The notes: generated by a model from the letters alone, not told the origin. Positions 21,328 through 33,486 are shown, numbered from the stretch's first letter. The stretch: 64,000 nt of DNA from Campanula takesimana (GCA_026119855.1 JAOWBW010000322.1:1-64000), one strand, 5' to 3'. Translations and numbers: made by a program.

Positions 21328-21423
21328 TAGCATATTGGCTAAAACCATGAACAATATCTGTAACTATGGCTTTGGAGCATGAAATACCACCATTGGGCCA
21401 AAAGAGAATGAGGCTCAACAACA
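21328..21423. repeat. 96-base dispersed repeat, copy 1
   Basis: agcatattggctaaaacc to gaggctcaacaac is repeated at about 25566-25661 in the same orientation. It lies at a breakpoint here, between the truncated TENA exon and a MITE scrap (accggtctctttatacttgc). On the minus strand it encodes an open stretch (LILFWPNGGISCSKAIV) that I cannot identify. Confidence 0.85.
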
Positions 21424-21612
21424 CCGGTCTCTTTATACTTGCACCTATACTAGAGCATAATTGGCTTAAGTCTGCACCTTTCATCTGATTAAAACTAAAA
21501 TCTCTTCTATTGAGAAATTACATCTAAAACCACGTGTTGTGGAGAACAAATATAGTAAGAAAATATGTAAGCGGCATTATGAGTACGAAATAGAAAATCC
21601 AGTTTAATATAC

Positions 21613-21681
21613 CTTTCCAGCACTACTTCCAACCGCCATATGGTAGCCTCCATCTCCATCAAATTCCAGAGCAGTTACCTC
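21613..21681 (-). pseudogene. NOL10-like exon (EVTALEFD block)
   Basis: Between acceptor ctgcag and donor gtatat the minus strand gives EVTALEFDGDGGYHM and AVGSSAGK. This matches NOL10 EEVTALEFDDDGGFLMAVGSSGGK. It is the most 3' NOL10 exon in the window. The expected next exon (IYDLRSSSP...) would lie below 21600, where the displaced A fragment now sits, so the gene is cut off. Confidence 0.85.
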
Positions 21682-22212
21682 CTGCAGTTTATGTATGGTG
21701 TTAAGAATTGCAATTCCATATGAACTCATATAGACTAATGCCACTCATGAACCAACAGCCCAAAAAACTTGTGTGCCTGAATTTGTCAACTTAGAAGCAA
21801 AAGAATTTGAGGTTCCTGCTTTTCTTTCCAATGAGAAGAAATTTACCTTGGTTAACCAAGAATATCCACCATTATAGTACGTGGAAAAATAATAGGACCA
21901 TGAAACAGTGAAGAGTACAACACAAGTTGTACAGAAACGATGACCTTCTTCCAGTAATTGGAATTACCAAATTAAAAATAACTTTACAAGGATGAAGATT
22001 TAGCAACTACCAGTCTGCCTGGATCAACAACAAGATGGAAAGAAGGGAAAAATGAGATTTGTAGGAATGCAGTCATCGTAGCGACATGAAATGGGATATG
22101 AAATATATCTTAAGGGCTTTCAAGTACCGAGTGCACTAATATTAATGGCCTTCACGAACCGAATGTAGTGAATACTAAAAAATACAGTTTGGGAGCCTTC
22201 ATCAATAAACAT
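21682..22212. other. Intron-like sequence, no gene recognised
   Basis: AT-rich with no transposon terminus. Probably a NOL10-like intron. Confidence 0.4.
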
Positions 22213-22460
22213 ACTCCCTCAGTCCCAAAATGATCTTCACGCTTTTTTCGATGTTACTACGAAGGAACTTTGAGTAATGATTTTAAGTTGATTTAATTAT
22301 CCTAATGAAAATCAAAAACTTGTTATTGATAATAATGTTGATAGTGTGTCAATAACAAGTTTTAGATTTTAGGATTATCAAATCAAACTAAAAACATTTC
22401 TCAAAGTTCCTTCGTAGTAACATCGAAAAAAGTGTGAAGATCATTTTGGGACGGAGGGAG
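22213..22460. mobile_element. Stowaway-like MITE
   Basis: Ends ctccctcagtcccaaaatg and cattttgggacggagggag. Internal arms pair over most of the length (ttcacgctttttt-cgatgttactacgaagg with ccttcgtagtaacatcg-aaaaaagtgtgaa). Confidence 0.92.
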
Positions 22461-22742
22461 TAGTACTTAACATGCTTCACTTCATGAGACAGCTTCCCTT
22501 TTGTTTCCCCAAATGAAATCCATGAATCAAGCAGATGGTTAGGGTTTCCTGGACCACATACTAATATAAAGGCCCAGCACAAGACTGACAATAATTTCAA
22601 CAAGATATGCCTTGGACTCGATGATCATAAAACCTCAGGCATCTGATATATACAGATGAGGTAATAGTGATAGCATATCTTTAATTTTATGGCTGTTCAT
22701 ATCTATAGCCTCTAAAGGGGCATCAGGAAGCAAACAAACTAC

Positions 22743-22794
22743 CTCGTCGCTGCCACCATCATCACCACCACAAGCGACTAGGCCGTGAAGCTTG
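22743..22794 (-). pseudogene. NOL10-like exon (LHGLVACGG block)
   Basis: Acceptor actcag is followed by KLHGLVACGGDDGGSDE and donor-like gtagtt, matching NOL10 LHGLVACGGEDGAVECFD up to GGDDG. The following residues diverge, so either the exon ends at 22743 or the reading has drifted. The phase joins exon 22876-22934 through a split Ser codon. Confidence 0.8.
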
Positions 22795-22875
22795 CTGAGT
22801 TGCAAATAGAATTTATTACTAGCTATCAGATAAGCAAGGATATCGAAACTAAAGAAAGCAAATGATCTCACCAAC

Positions 22876-22934
22876 CTTCTAGAGACAACGTTTAGTGCTG
22901 GGGATTGTGTGTTAAGTGAAGATAGGAACCGCCC
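22876..22934 (-). pseudogene. NOL10-like exon (GRFLSSLNTQSPALN)
   Basis: Acceptor gaacag is followed by GRFLSSLNTQSPALN and VVSR, ending at donor gttggt. It is almost identical to the family sequence. Confidence 0.88.
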
Positions 22935-23663
22935 CTGTTCAAAAAAATGTAATTATAAACAAATAACAACAAATTTTCAATGCTTAAGTATAGCAGTTAG
23001 ATAGATGGAAGATAAAACATGAGCTTAAATCACGGTATTATTAAGCTTTCTTGTTCATCACTGATGGTGAAGTAGTTCATCTTTGAATGGTGAAGAAGCT
23101 GCAATCCAGAAGTAGGTACAGCAAGTCAATCAGGGAAAGAATGACCCAGAAAGAGAGGAGGTGTCAACTAAAAAGGCGGAATCCTCCTTGTTTACTGTAT
23201 CATCATCTAAATAAAACTGGTCAAGCCGAGTACACAAAATGTAATGATGTCAAGGATGTCTCATCTATGGGTTAACATGCACCTCAATTCCAGTTTGTGG
23301 GGGCTAAATCTGAATCATGTCCAAATTTTTTTAAGAATCAAGCTATTAATAATCATAACCAAAAACACATAAACATAGACATCTTTTGAAACCACAGAAT
23401 AAACCTAGACCTTGGAAGCTCAAGATTAATTAAGCTAGCACAATAGCTCAAATTTGTTGTACGAAAAAGAACAGCGGGATTCTAGAATCTAGCCAGCTCA
23501 ACAATCAATAACTTGGACTTCGTCCCAACTACTTGGGACTGGATACATGATCCTTTTCACCATCTCAAGACTTCTTTGTCAAGTTGCATGTCCCATATGC
23601 TTCGTGAACGAGTTATATGTTAGTAAGAGCTAAATGGCAAATGTATGCTTTTTATACAGGCCT

Positions 23664-23704
<41 letters not shown>

Positions 23705-23763
23705 TATGAATGAAATACAAAGAGTTCACAGAATCATTAATATTGAAAAGGAAGTTAACATAC
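22935..23763. other. NOL10-like intron with GA microsatellite
   Basis: Non-coding apart from a (GA)n run at 23664-23700. The 62-residue plus-strand frame at 23087 has no recognisable content. Confidence 0.5.
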
Positions 23764-23854
23764 CTGTTCTAAGTTAATTATATATAGATCTGGAGAAGAG
23801 GCTGCACAAATCAAGTCACAGGACCAGCAATCATATGCAATATCCCTTCCCATC
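23764..23854 (-). pseudogene. NOL10-like exon (MGRDIAYDCWSCDL)
   Basis: Acceptor gacag is followed by MGRDIAYDCWSCDLIC and AASSPDLYIINLEQ, ending at donor gtatgt. It matches NOL10 MGRDMIYDCWSCDLLCAASSPDLYRINLEQ with few changes. Its phase fits the exon at 26772 (split Arg) and the one at 22876. No lesion is visible in this exon. Confidence 0.9.
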
Positions 23855-24175
23855 CTGTCAAAAAAAAAAAATTATCTTAAAACTACAGAAGCAGCCTCAA
23901 CAATAACACTAGCCAAATTGTATGAATACTTAAAAAGACACATGAAAGTCCAAGATACACTCCACAATAAGAACTTGCTAAAGTAACTGACACGTCTTAA
24001 ACAAGTAAACTGCCAATACAGCAAATGTAACCACACCAATATACTGGATTTCTCTTGTCCAAACATGAAGACATTTTCCAGATGGTCACCAACACATGAG
24101 TCAGCACCTCTGTAATTATATAAAAGGCATGACCATGCAATGAGAGGAAAAACATTAGAACTGATGTCATATACT
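23855..24175. other. NOL10-like intron
   Basis: No transposon end and no coding match. The 103-residue minus-strand frame here reads like intron sequence. Confidence 0.4.
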
Positions 24176-25095
24176 ACCTCCATCCCAAAATGATCTTCAC
24201 ACTTCTTTTGCCGTTACTGCGAAAGGGACTTTCAGCAATAATTTTAGGTTGATTCAATTATACTTAGGGGGCGTTTGGTTCGGCAGAAAAAAAATGAAGG
24301 AATGGAATGGTCAATGGAAAAGGAATTGGAAATGAATGGAAAGGAATATAAAGTGGTCAAACCTCATGTTTGGTTGCCATGGAATGAAATGGAATTCCTT
24401 CAACAATCATGTTTGGTTTGAAAATACAAATTATAGGAATGGAATGGAAACATATAAAATGTCCAATTTACCCTTCTTTCAAAAAATTAATGAGTAAAAA
24501 AAACTGTAATGATTAAAAAAAAAAAATTGTTGGGGGTGGGGTGGGGTGGGGTAGGGGAGTTAAAAAACTGTAATGATTAATGAGTAAAAAAACACTGTAA
24601 TGATTAAAAAAAAATTGGTGGGGGGGGGTTGGGGGTGGGGTAGGGGAGTTAAAAAAAACTGTAATGATTAATGAGTAAAAAAAAAACTGTAATGATTAAA
24701 AAAAAAATTGGGGTGGGGTGGGTGGGTAGGGTGGGGGTGGGGTAGAGGAGTTATAAAAACTGTTAAAAAAAATTAGCAGGGGGAGAGGTTTTTTTTGTGT
24801 TTGAGAGGGGTATTTTGGTCTTAAAAATTTGTTCAAATCTTTTCCAATGGAATGGAATCTTTTCCTTCCAAATTTGGAAGGAATGAAAACCTTTGGGAAT
24901 GGGAAAATTTTGGTAAAAATGAACCAAACATGGGAATGGAAAAAGTCAAAGGAAATTCTTCATTCCATTCCCCCTTTTCCTTCACTTTCCATCCAACCAA
25001 ACACTACCTAATGAAAATCTAAAACTTGTTATTGATGCACCATGAGCAATACTATCAATAACAAGTTTTAGATTTTCATTAGGATAATTAAATCA
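24176..25095. mobile_element. Stowaway-like MITE split by another element
   Basis: The left piece (24176-24266, ctccatcccaaaatgatcttc) and the right piece (25011-25095, atgaaaatctaaaacttgttattg and its internal complement) are continuous once the 24267-25010 insert is removed. The right terminal GGGACGGAGGGAG is missing. Confidence 0.8.
24267..25010. mobile_element. Harbinger-like non-autonomous element with GT-rich minisatellite
   Basis: It starts GGGGGCGTTTGGTT and ends AACCAAACACTACC, inverted ends like those of PIF/Harbinger MITEs. The flanking TTA/TAA is compatible with a three-base duplication but not exact. Sub-terminal ggaatggaatgg repeats are mirrored at both ends. The centre (24490-24760) has three tandem units of a cassette with aactgtaatgattaatgag, an A run and gggtggggt. 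Confidence 0.65.
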
Positions 25096-25450
25096 AGGGA
25101 AAATCTCTAAAATATGCAACGTACCGGGTGTTAAAAGTCAATTAATGCAACGTAGTGCTTACTTTTGAAAATAGATAACGTACTTGCTTATTGTGTATCA
25201 AATAATGCAACGTAATAACTTTTTAGCCTCTACTACGTTGCATTAATTGATACAATTACTTCAAGTACGTTTGTCAAATTGTTCGAATTTTGCATTATTT
25301 GATACAACTACTTCAAGTACGTTTCACAATGTAAGAAGTCGCTACTACATTGCATTAATTGATATAAATTGGACACTACGTTGCATAAATTGGTCGTTCG
25401 CCCGTCCCGCCCAATATTTTTATGCATGTGCTAAACCACTACAGAAGCTT
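25096..25450. repeat. tgcaacgta / acgttgcat repeat cluster
   Basis: At least six copies of aatgcaacgta or its complement tacgttgcatt are separated by 30-60 bases, some with an attached aattgatac and 'acttcaagtacgttt'. The arrangement is partly inverted, suggesting a decayed palindromic MITE. Confidence 0.55.
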
Positions 25451-25565
25451 GAATGAAGGTCCAAAAAAATGTGTATAGAAGATAAAAATAGGAAAGGGAA
25501 CAAAAAGAAATCTTCACAATACCAACTAACCCAAGAAGCAAAAGTAATCAATTAGGAGTTTGCAT

Positions 25566-25661
25566 AGCATATTGGCTAAAACCATGAACAATATCTGTAA
25601 CTATGGCTTTGGAGCATGAAATACCACCATTGGGCCAAAAGAGAATGAGGCTCAACAACAG
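25566..25661. repeat. 96-base dispersed repeat, copy 2
   Basis: Second copy of 21328-21423. Here it continues into agtttgaatcaaatcttagc rather than a MITE scrap, so this is more likely the original position. Confidence 0.85.
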
Positions 25662-26295
25662 TTTGAATCAAATCTTAGCATAAGTAACTGAACTCCTTGA
25701 AATTGTCTTGTAATCCACTCTCCAAAAATCGGCCCCATAAGGCAAATGGGAGAAATTTTCTTGGAAACATTCACTCACTACTCAACATTTAGGAAGACTA
25801 AAGCCCTCAGCATAACACATCTCACTAAAATTATGAAAAATAATGTTTCAACAACCATAGGTCACATACTGCAAAAGAGAGTAATTAACCGTCTCCTAGC
25901 ACTCATACAAATGAGACTTGGTCAACCATATAATGCATAAATGAAGCTCTCTATGTCAACATTATGACAAGCTCTAGAGTCAAGCCCCATGCTCACATGA
26001 ATAAGACATTAGATAAGCAGCCACTTAAAAATTAAAATTAGAACTGCAATCCACACCATAAACTGCACTTGCACAGCTTAGTTTTTATGTTACTGCTTAT
26101 TTCTCAATTTCTTGAAGAACTCATCTTCAACATGTAAAATTGTGACTTCCCCCTGCTCCGCGGGGGGGGGGGGGGGGGGGGGGGGACTTTAATTCACTCA
26201 TGCAAACTTAATGTCGCATCAAGTCCTGCTTACTGTTAGATCTGATGCAAGACTTTAAAATCAACATTTTGATATATTTCAGATGAAAATAGATA
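25662..26295. other. Non-coding sequence with poly-G run
   Basis: No gene recognised. An uninterrupted G run of about 24 bases (26162-26185) is notable and a likely site of sequencing error. Confidence 0.6.
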
Positions 26296-26555
26296 CTCCC
26301 TCTGTCCCTAAATAAGTGTCCAAATTTCATTTTAAGGGACACTGAAAATCTCAACTTTTTGAACAATTTGGTAACAACGATTCATATATAATCTTGTAAT
26401 ATCCTTTCCAAACCTTTAGTTTTGCACGTATAAAGAAACCGGTGAAAAAAAATTAGAAAAAAAAAACGTTTAGGGAGAAAGTTATGTTCAAAAAAGACAC
26501 TCATTTAGGGACAAAAATTTCTTGAAAATGGACACTCATTTAGGGGCAGAGGGAG
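26296..26555. mobile_element. Stowaway-like MITE, complete
   Basis: Ends ctccctctgtccctaaataag and catttaggggcagagggag. The family is also at 18824, 37394 and (inverted) 41864. Confidence 0.88.
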
Positions 26556-26771
26556 TAAAAGATAGCCATCATGAAAAATCATCAACTTTGTACAGAAAGT
26601 AGGCTCCGCTTTTTATTCTGTGTAAGCATTGTTATATAAGAGAGCAGAAACCCTGGAGTAAATAAAACAAGTGTGGGGAAGGGATCAACATTGACAAACT
26701 ATTTAGATTGTGGTAGAAGATAAATAGATACAAGAAGAATCACTACATATAGAAAGTGATGATCATAATAC

Positions 26772-26872
26772 CTTAGAATTCGCAAACTGTAGTGACTTCC
26801 ATATTTGGCATGTAGGCGAATAGAGCGATCAGCACAAAGGAATGCCAGCTTTGAATAGTCATCGCTCAACAC
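26772..26872 (-). pseudogene. NOL10-like exon (DDYSKLAFLCADRS)
   Basis: Acceptor aattag is followed by VLSDDYSKLAFLCADRS and IRLHAKYGSHYSLRIL, with donor gtatta. It matches NOL10 ILDDDYSKLAFLCADRSVFLHAKYGKHYSLRIPR, joined in phase to the exon at 23854. This is the direct continuation of exon 3 (33265-33345), with a copia element in the intervening intron. No lesion is seen within the exon. Confidence 0.9.
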
Positions 26873-27508
26873 CTAATTATGCAACAGACATTCCTGTTAT
26901 CAGTTTGCCTTGTATATAAGAAGTATAAGATATAAAAATATAATCAAACCTATAATATGACAACAATACAGTGTCCTAAAAGGATAACTGTCCTTGAGGA
27001 AAGGAAACATGAGCTTAAGAAGTAATATACGTATATGAATCAAGACTCTAAAATCCAAGGCAAACAAGTTCATATCTTTAGTGATAATGTGATTGAAGCC
27101 TCGCATACAAGAATGCCATCTTTCCAAATCATATCAAACCCATTGCAAACACTAAAGAAACTGCTGCAAGTGGGAAACAGGTCAGTTGGGATTACCACTT
27201 AATATATACGGAGTATATGGGTAGAGCATTGTCTTAATAATTACATGAGCAAACAAAAGGACATTAATATTGACATTACGAATAACTGTACCTTAGTCCA
27301 AACGGAAGAACAGGCTGAAGTAAATAGATAAAGCACAAATCACATTATTAATCAAAAAGACGATTAATATCAATATGATGAACTACTCTCGTATAGGCTG
27401 ACGGAACAAAAAACATGCTGAGGCAGAACTTTCTAGGCGAGAATCCCGCTTAGAAGCATACCGCTTTCTTAGTAAACAAATACGGAGTATAGCAGAAATC
27501 ACATACTG
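26873..27508. other. NOL10-like intron up to copia insertion
   Basis: AT-rich. Two tacggagtat motifs recall MITE ends but lack partners. It ends with CATAC (27504-27508), the left copy of the copia target duplication. Confidence 0.5.
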
Positions 27509-30500
27509 TTGGAATATATGTTACGCAACAAGTAGATTAAACAAATAATCAACGGGGCAATCATGCATTCAACAGTCTAAGAGAAATTATTATCATGTAT
27601 TTTCTTGTTAATCGTAGTTGATTTGGTACGTTGTTTATTTGTCCATAACAATCATTGTTTTACTTGAAAGATGATATCTTTAAACAAGTAATTTAATAGT
27701 TTGTATAAACATATTAATTTTGAATGATTATGATGGGTGAATAATTTTCATGAGTTTTGTTATTGATGATTCTATGTATCATGAAATGGTGAAAAATAGT
27801 GCAAGCAAATAATTAGATTATTCGAAGAAAATAGTTGTGTAGCATTTAATTTTGCGTTGTTGTGTTAAATTAGTAGTAAAGGTCCTAGAGACTTTGAATC
27901 ATACTAATTTTGGATATGGTCTATAGATCTCATGGATTTTCATGTGAAGTGAAAATCAAAATTTTGAGTTATTTAGAACATGAGCGTAAAATTGAATTAG
28001 ACTATTTTCTTATATTTGTTGATTAATGTAAAAGATATTTGATGTATTAAAAGCATAATTTTCAACATTGAATGTTGAATGAGTCTTTTAATTGCTCTCT
28101 TGTCTTTCAAATATTATTGTTTAAGTCACTATTTAAAGATTGTAAAATAGTACTTTATTGAGACGGTCAATATGAAAAGTATTATTTATCAAATCTTGTT
28201 TGTTTCATATTATGTGAGAAAATCAATAAGTAAAGAAGCGCATAAAGTCATGATTATTAGTTGTACTCTAATAAATACTAAAAGAGAATTTTTGAGAAAA
28301 TTCGGTAAAGTCATATTTTTAAGATTGTTTCATTCAATTGGAATATTGATCATATGACATAATTTTAGTATGGAAAATTAGAGTTGTACTATGTGATTCA
28401 AGTACCCTTTTCTAATGTACCAATGTATGACCAACGTGAGAACAATTGAGAAAATTGTTAGAGAAGAAATTGTTCAATTACTGTTAATCATATTGATAAG
28501 TAAAGTAGTAAATTAAAATACTTGGGGACGGAGAAAGCGGAATACTTTATTTTACTCTATATGTCTCAAAATTTATAATTAGTTATGAGTTTTAATAGTA
28601 GTTAGTTAATATGCAAGTAAGAGTGAAAATCGTTTCTGACTAACTCTTTTGTATATTAGTAACTTGATATGGAAGATTGATAACAATGAGAAATATAAAG
28701 TGGTGCGTTAGTGTTCGTATAAGAATGTGTGGATCTAAAGTTCACTTTAGTATATATTCTTATTTATGTACTAAATGCATCACAATATTTCTACGTGTTA
28801 TAATATCTTTACAATGACTCATATTTAATTAGGAAGTATTTTGAGTACATGTATAAAAATAAAATATTGCTTTCTAGTTGTGTAGTATTTTTAATTGACT
28901 TGTAGTGCTTGTCTGAAAATTATGATTAGTGTGATAGTTGAACATGGTAGTTTATCTGAGAATAATAAAGTTTAATTATCTTGATTTGATAACTGAATTG
29001 TTTGTGTTAGGCATGGTCATCAAAGATGATTTAAATTATGTTTCCTTTAAGGATTGTTAATTTAAATTAGATTCTTGATTATGCTATTAATTGAAAGTCT
29101 TAAGTTCGTAGCATTTGGTGAATTGTAACTTGGTTAAAGGACACTTTCTTTTGAGAAAATATATTAACCATGTTTATTCTGTAATGCTGAATTTTGTGAT
29201 TATTAATAGTATGATGACCAAAGACATGTTAAAATATGATATTAATTTTATTGATTATGCGTAGACCTTTTATCTTTGCTTAATTGTAAAGATAAATAAG
29301 TTGATTAAATTCTGTTATTAAGCTAAAATTGAAACTAGTAAAGAACTACTTTGGTTATGATCTTATGAGGCGAAATAAGTCTAATTTGTCTATGCTCTGT
29401 TTACAGTCCATAGAAAGACTTTACTAAATACTCTAAGTTATTATGGGATAATGCATGAGATAAATTAACGTCCTAAAAGATAGAATAGGTTTTTGCCCTT
29501 TAAGCTTGAAATTATCAAAATAATACTTAGAGATAAACTTTGAATTAGTGTACCTAATTCTGGAAAAGCAACTCTTAAGTATTTAAGTGATAGTCAATCA
29601 AGCTTTGATAAGGTGTTATTTTAGCTTGAATATCTTTTGGAATGTGGGGGTATCTTTCAAAAGTACGTACTTCACATTAAAAGACTAAAAGCTAAAAATG
29701 TAAGAAATACTACTATTCATGTAATCTTTTAAGATATGTGACGCCAACGTGTTTAAGATCTTCTGTTGTGAAATCTTTGGCACATAAGCTAACATGTGAA
29801 TTTATCTCAATGCTATTTTCTATAAAGATGTCTATCCCATATAATTAGAAGTGATTTAGACTTCATTCCTACATTTAATCCTTATACTAATCGTATGAAA
29901 AAGGATAACAAATGTGGGGGTAAATTCATGTAAGTCTAACTTTGAAAGTTAGATGAATTTAGGAGAAACATGAAACTTAAGATTACTAAGGATAGTGCAA
30001 AGTAACTTAATTACTTTATAATTACTATCAAGTGTGATCTTTAATGTTTAAGGATGTTTTAAGAGCTAGATAATTTGCATTGTCTCTATATGAGTAATGA
30101 AACTATTTAGCTCACTCCTAATTGCCTATTAATGAATTGATGTGAGTCTTCATGATTAATTAAGATTTTAAAGTAACCATTAAAAAGTTTAAGACTAGTT
30201 TGAGTGTGAAAGGGTTTTAGCAAAAGTAGGAAATAGATTATATCTATTTTCTTAAGTCACTATATTCTACAAGTTAATATTTGACTGAGTATATGATTTG
30301 ATAATCCATTAAATGGATGCTATTTTATTTCATTGTATATGGAAAAAGTAAATATATACGGATCGGTCAAGTGATTTTGTAATCCATAGTGAAATCTTGT
30401 GATTTGCTAATTTGTTTAAGTAGTCTAGTACACTTTAACAAACCCTTATACATGGTATGAAATAATTTATTATTTCATTGTATGCTTAGTATGCATGAAT

Positions 30501-32590
30501 TTTGAAAAAGTTGTTTACTGCAAAATAATCGTTGATAAACGTATTTGTCTGAGCCGTAAATTTGGTTTGTATTAATGTATCGAGATAAATTAATGGGTGC
30601 ATGTCATTCTTGAATAGTAAGTTTGAAATATAAGGATGTAATTTTTAATGAGATTCTTGGCTTCAAACTGATCATTTGAGGTGATACATTTTCTCAAATT
30701 AATTATACTAAATGTATTCTTGAGAAAATTAGAATCGTTAAAAAGATAATTTGTTCCTTTTATTAACTTTCTATAAGGATGTGAAGTTGCTAATCTATAA
30801 TATTCTCAGATATTGGTTATTTGATGTGTCTTAGAGATTTAGTTGTTTAGAGAGACGTCTCTATTTGTACTAAATCATGTAGACACTAGTTGACCAACTA
30901 GAGTTCTTTGTGGAGCTCTTAATTAAGTATTTTAAATACTTGAAGGGAATCGTTTCTCTTGTGCTACATATTGAGTTAATCTCAATATAAAGCAGGAATG
31001 ATTAATGGTTCTCGAAATCATTAATGAATATATTTGTTTATAGTTACCTTAGTCGATGGGCCCGTCGTTTGGAGGTATGTTAAACAATATATTGTACTAA
31101 GGCTCATAGTGTTGAGCGACTTATTATAAGTACGTGTGAGTATGATAAAGTTGAATGGACTAATTGACAAAAATGTCTGTATTTAGCCATGGTCGACTAT
31201 ATCTACTATTAGTAACTTTTGACAGTATGTCTAAAGATTATAAGTACTTAAATAATAAGACTATTTGTGACACATCCAAGTTAGATTAAAATCTATGAAG
31301 GATCTTGTGTCTATATAAAGGCAATAGTTGTTGATTATGATGGTACCAATGATAACACAACTAACCTTTAAACCAAAAGAACTTGAATTAGTTCTTGTTA
31401 ATAAACCCAGGTTGGGGAAGGGACTGAACCCCGACAGATTCAAACGCAGTAGCAACCCAACCTATCCGAGTGGAGATCCCACAAAGAAGGTTCAATGTGG
31501 TAATAACAAGCTGTGGGGTGGATCGGAGCACCAAAACAGATTGACATATTCTATGTCTGAGTCTGTCCCCTGAATAACCTGGAAGGTGCTCATTACTGCA
31601 AGTTTAGTAAAAGTTTTTAGAACTTTAAATGGGATCAAGTCTTTTAGACAAGATGCTAGCAGTACATCTTTGGAGAGGCCCAGCTAAGTGAGTGTTGTTG
31701 TTGGCCGCAACTAGAGGAAATAGGTTATTCCTTAAAAGCACTCATGATTGAGGATCGGGACGTATGGCCTATATGCGTCAAATTTACGATAGAGGACCTA
31801 TCAGAACCTTTTTCGTGTTGTTAACAACAAAGGCCTCTACATCCAAAGGCATCAGATTCAAGACACCCGTTCATCTGGTCCTGTGGGGGCTTGCGTTGAC
31901 TAACTAAGGTAGCGGTTCAAGCCGGAAGGTACCGTTCTACTGAAAGCATGACATGGATAGTCTCAATTCGTATTTTCACTATGGATTTGTGGGGGATTGT
32001 TGGAAATATTGGTCTAAGGTAATCTTTGAGTAAGTCCATTTATTGGTTCTCAAAGATGTTGACCGAAGTCAATATTTGTTGTGGATTCAAAGTAATAATA
32101 GTAAATTGGGCGGCTGTCCAACTGTTCCGTCGTCTCTGTTGATTTCTTCTGTTCCGTTCCCGTTTGTTTGTTCGTTCGTTCAAGTCCTCTTTGTAACGTA
32201 GTTGATACTCCTGTTTATGGATTTGTAATCCTTTAATCCATGGTGAAATCGCGAGAGACTCAGGTGAATGAGATAGAGCCGCAGTTGGATTTGAGTCTGT
32301 GTGCATCGTTCTTAACTCAAATTCTGAGATCGTTTTATCCTCGGAGGAATTTGCCAGTATCCGAAATCGCACGAGTAGGAGGCAATAATTTCTCTTAGGA
32401 CAGTCTTCCTAAGGCGACTCGATCTACCCCGATAAGTTTCTAACTTGCTCTTTAATTTTCATATAGTTATAGTATGCATTATTTGCATGTTACTTTCGTT
32501 GTTGGTTTTACTGCGATTACGCTGTTGAATGCATGATTGCCCCGTTGATTATTTGTTTAATCTACTTGTTGCGTAATATATATTCCAACA
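27509..32590 (+). mobile_element. Degraded Ty1/copia element with inverted left LTR piece
   Basis: The right LTR (31998-32590, TGTTGGAAATATT ... TATATTCCAACA) follows a gtgggggat polypurine tract. CATAC occurs immediately outside both ends (27504-27508; 32591-32595). The left end, 27509-27577, is the reverse complement of the last 69 LTR bases, followed by a 15-base piece (ctaagagaaattatt) of inner LTR, also inverted. The body is very AT-rich and full of stops. Reverse-transcriptase remnants can be read at 30620-30770 (GDTFSQINYTKCILEK, compare LSQ-Y-KILEKF) and the pre-RNase H block at about 30915-30970 (KYFKYLKGI). No intact frame. Confidence 0.8.
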
Positions 32591-32594
32591 CATA

Positions 32595-32831
32595 CTCCCT
32601 CCGTCCCGGACTAAGGTTCTTAGTTTGACTTTACACGGAGATTAAGAAAAAGTAAATGCTGTGAGTGTGAAAAAGTAAGAGAAAGTAGGAGAGATAAAGT
32701 GTGTAGGGAGTTTTTGTTGTGAGAATGACAAGTGGATCCCATGGTCCATTTTAGGTAATAAAGCAACTAAGAACCTTAGTCTGGGACAAACCAAAAAGGA
32801 AAGTAAAAACCTTAGTCTGGGACAGAGTGAG
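32595..32831. mobile_element. Stowaway-like MITE, block B2
   Basis: Equivalent of 14121-14357 and unchanged in its ends. Confidence 0.85.
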
Positions 32832-33264
32832 TACGTTGTTTTATAGATACACTAACAAGAAACTCAAATGACTGGGCACATACTGTTTCAATCTGACTAG
32901 ACATTGTGCCTTATTGAAATCAAGATTTAAGCTAGAATTCCAGAGTTTTCATATATTTTTATTTAACACTGCACAGTTCCCTATATTTAATACTGCATAG
33001 TTTTCATATATTTTTATTTAACACGGTGTTCACAGAACAAGAGTGCAATACCACAATAAGAGGCATCCTGCTATCTGATCTTTCCACAGACATTAAAATG
33101 TATACACCAACATGACATCACATGTCAACTACCTAGCAATTCACATAAAAGCCTTCAGCAATTTCAAAAGAAAGCACTTACTAAGATCCTAGACTGAACG
33201 AAATGTAGAGGTATATCCGTATATGACAACAGCGCATTTTACTAACAGGGTATGGGAAAAGTAC

Positions 33265-33345
33265 CTGAAAATTAATTATCTCTGACACCAAAGTCCTTTC
33301 AAACTTCAATGACAGCATATACTTTGACTTGTGGCGGGTATATAC
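33265..33345 (-). pseudogene. NOL10-like exon 3, block B2
   Basis: Same sequence and same 11-base deletion as 14791-14871. In this copy the exon lies upstream (minus strand) of the exon at 26772, so it belongs to the more complete NOL10-like locus. Confidence 0.85.
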
Positions 33346-33423
33346 CTGAAATCCAACATTACATCTGCAAGGTTAGAATTTTGCAACACAAAAATTGCAT
33401 CGACAGGCCAAGTTTCAGATCAC

Positions 33424-33486
33424 CTGTTGCGAGAAGAAACTCTCCATCAGGACTTGCTTTAATTTTAGTTGTTGCACAAAAGAACA
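33424..33486 (-). pseudogene. NOL10-like exon 2, block B2
   Basis: Equivalent of 14950-15012, with the ASPDGEFLLATG block and donor gtgatc conserved. Confidence 0.8.

Noticed and set aside
27590..30600. Search for intact gag, protease or integrase frames
   Set aside because: Stops in all frames; only short reverse-transcriptase-like blocks after 30620 could be supported.
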